Origin: DASQJL01 sp035689165 | GTDB taxonomy: Bacteria; Eisenbacteria; RBG-16-71-46; SZUA-252 | Direction of reading: 5' to 3' | Assembly (NCBI GenBank): GCA_035689165.1 | Contig: DASSLZ010000194.1 | Coordinates: 1-6,492, forward strand | DNA: 6,492 nucleotides | Part shown: piece by piece, positions 6,060 to 6,492 of the stretch | Layout: each line of letters starts with the position of its first letter | Numbering within the stretch: the stretch's first letter is position 1 | The notes under the pieces: model-generated | What the model was told of the DNA's origin: nothing | Databases searched by the model: none | The model's input: the letters and a program-made list of their open reading frames with translations, nothing else | Position numbers and translations under genes: made by a program

Positions 6060-6492
6060 CCAGGACGCGCCCGCACGTGGAAAGCCAGCGCAGCTGGGCT
6101 CGCGTCAGTTCGATGGCACCTCGGGTCGCGAGTGCGCTCAGGCGGGAGTTCTCTCGCTCATACTCGGCCAGATCCATTCGCATCAGCGCGAGCGTCCGGA
6201 GCAGCCCGGCCCGGGCTTCCGCGAGAAACCGTTTCCGGGTCTCCAGCGGGAGCGCCGCGAGGAAGTAGATCCGGATTCGGACGGGATCGTGCAGCGCTCC
6301 GAGATCCCCATCGTTCAAGCCGCGAAGCCATCCTTGTAGCGCGCGCCTGCCGAGGGACGTCACCTCATACAGACTCTTTCGCTGCCGACCGTTGGCGTCG
6401 CGACGAGAATGAAGAAGCCCGCCAGCATTCAGGCGGGCGACCAACGGGTAAATCGCCCCTGCGCTGCCGCTGAATCGCACGCTTCGTGACCT
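6043..6492 (-). CDS. PadR-family transcriptional regulator, N-terminus cut by the window edge
   Basis: The frame is open to the right edge, so the first residues are missing; 149 residues are present. The visible sequence begins RSRSVRFSGSAGAIYPLVAR, matching the PadR winged helix, where an F/S-x-G-x-[IV]-Y-P-x-[VL]-x-R-L segment is the recognition helix. LLHSRRDANGRQRKSLYEVT is the wing, and TSLGRRALQGWL closes the domain. The rest (from DPVRIRIYFLAALP) is helical, with RKRFLAEARAGLLRTL and a terminal ELTRAQLRWL, matching the PadR C-terminal (Vir_act_alpha_C type) dimerisation region. PadR proteins are cytoplasmic repressors, often of membrane or stress genes next to them. A GTG at 6478-6480 is in frame but falls inside the winged helix, so it is not the true start. 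The 3' end overlaps the plus-strand anchored protein by 17 bases. Its target and promoter are outside the window. Confidence 0.85.
   Translation of the reverse strand, partial: RSRSVRFSGSAGAIYPLVARLNAGGLLHSRRDANGRQRKSLYEVTSLGRRALQGWLRGLNDGDLGALHDPVRIRIYFLAALPLETRKRFLAEARAGLLRTLALMRMDLAEYERENSRLSALATRGAIELTRAQLRWLSTCGRVLVKDLP

Overview
The window is GC-rich, densely coded bacterial DNA, carrying a BlaI/M56 antirepressor pair, a PadR-type regulator and two envelope-type proteins. BlaI plus M56 peptidases with TPR tails are frequent in Acidobacteriota and related soil or sediment phyla. That is my best guess at origin, but nothing here fixes the taxon. No tRNA, rRNA, CRISPR array, insertion sequence or phage gene was seen.

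Layout. (1) Positions 1-94, minus strand: the first 31 codons of a small conserved protein, cut by the left edge, with a strong ribosome binding site. (2) Positions about 127-1211, minus strand: an exported concanavalin A-like (LamG/DUF1080-like) protein. Its reading frame is broken: an in-frame TAG at 531-533, then a frame change near 345-380, then loss of the expected C-terminal end after about 223. (3) Positions 1357-4061, minus strand: a two-gene operon. A BlaI/MecI/CopY-type repressor (GTG start) overlaps by an ATGA junction a 771-residue M56 membrane metallopeptidase. The peptidase has TPR-like repeats where BlaR1/MecR1 carry a penicillin-binding sensor. Upstream lies a TTGACA promoter whose -10 region is overlapped by two copies of a near-palindromic operator, the expected autoregulation site. 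(4) Positions 4206-6059, plus strand: a large, divergently transcribed protein with one N-terminal membrane anchor and a beta-rich body built of at least two similar modules; family unrecognised. Its start codon lies 7 bases after a TACAAT hexamer with no Shine-Dalgarno, suggesting a leaderless mRNA. (5) Positions 6043-6492, minus strand: a PadR-family regulator cut by the right edge, overlapping the previous gene tail-to-tail by 17 bases.

How the genes may work together (inference). The BlaI-like protein should repress its own operon. The membrane peptidase should sense something outside the cytoplasm through its TPR tail and then inactivate the repressor. No beta-lactamase or penicillin-binding protein lies in the window, so a beta-lactam signal is not supported locally. 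The lectin-like gene lies 145 bases downstream of the peptidase on the same strand and might be read through, but it looks like a decaying gene.
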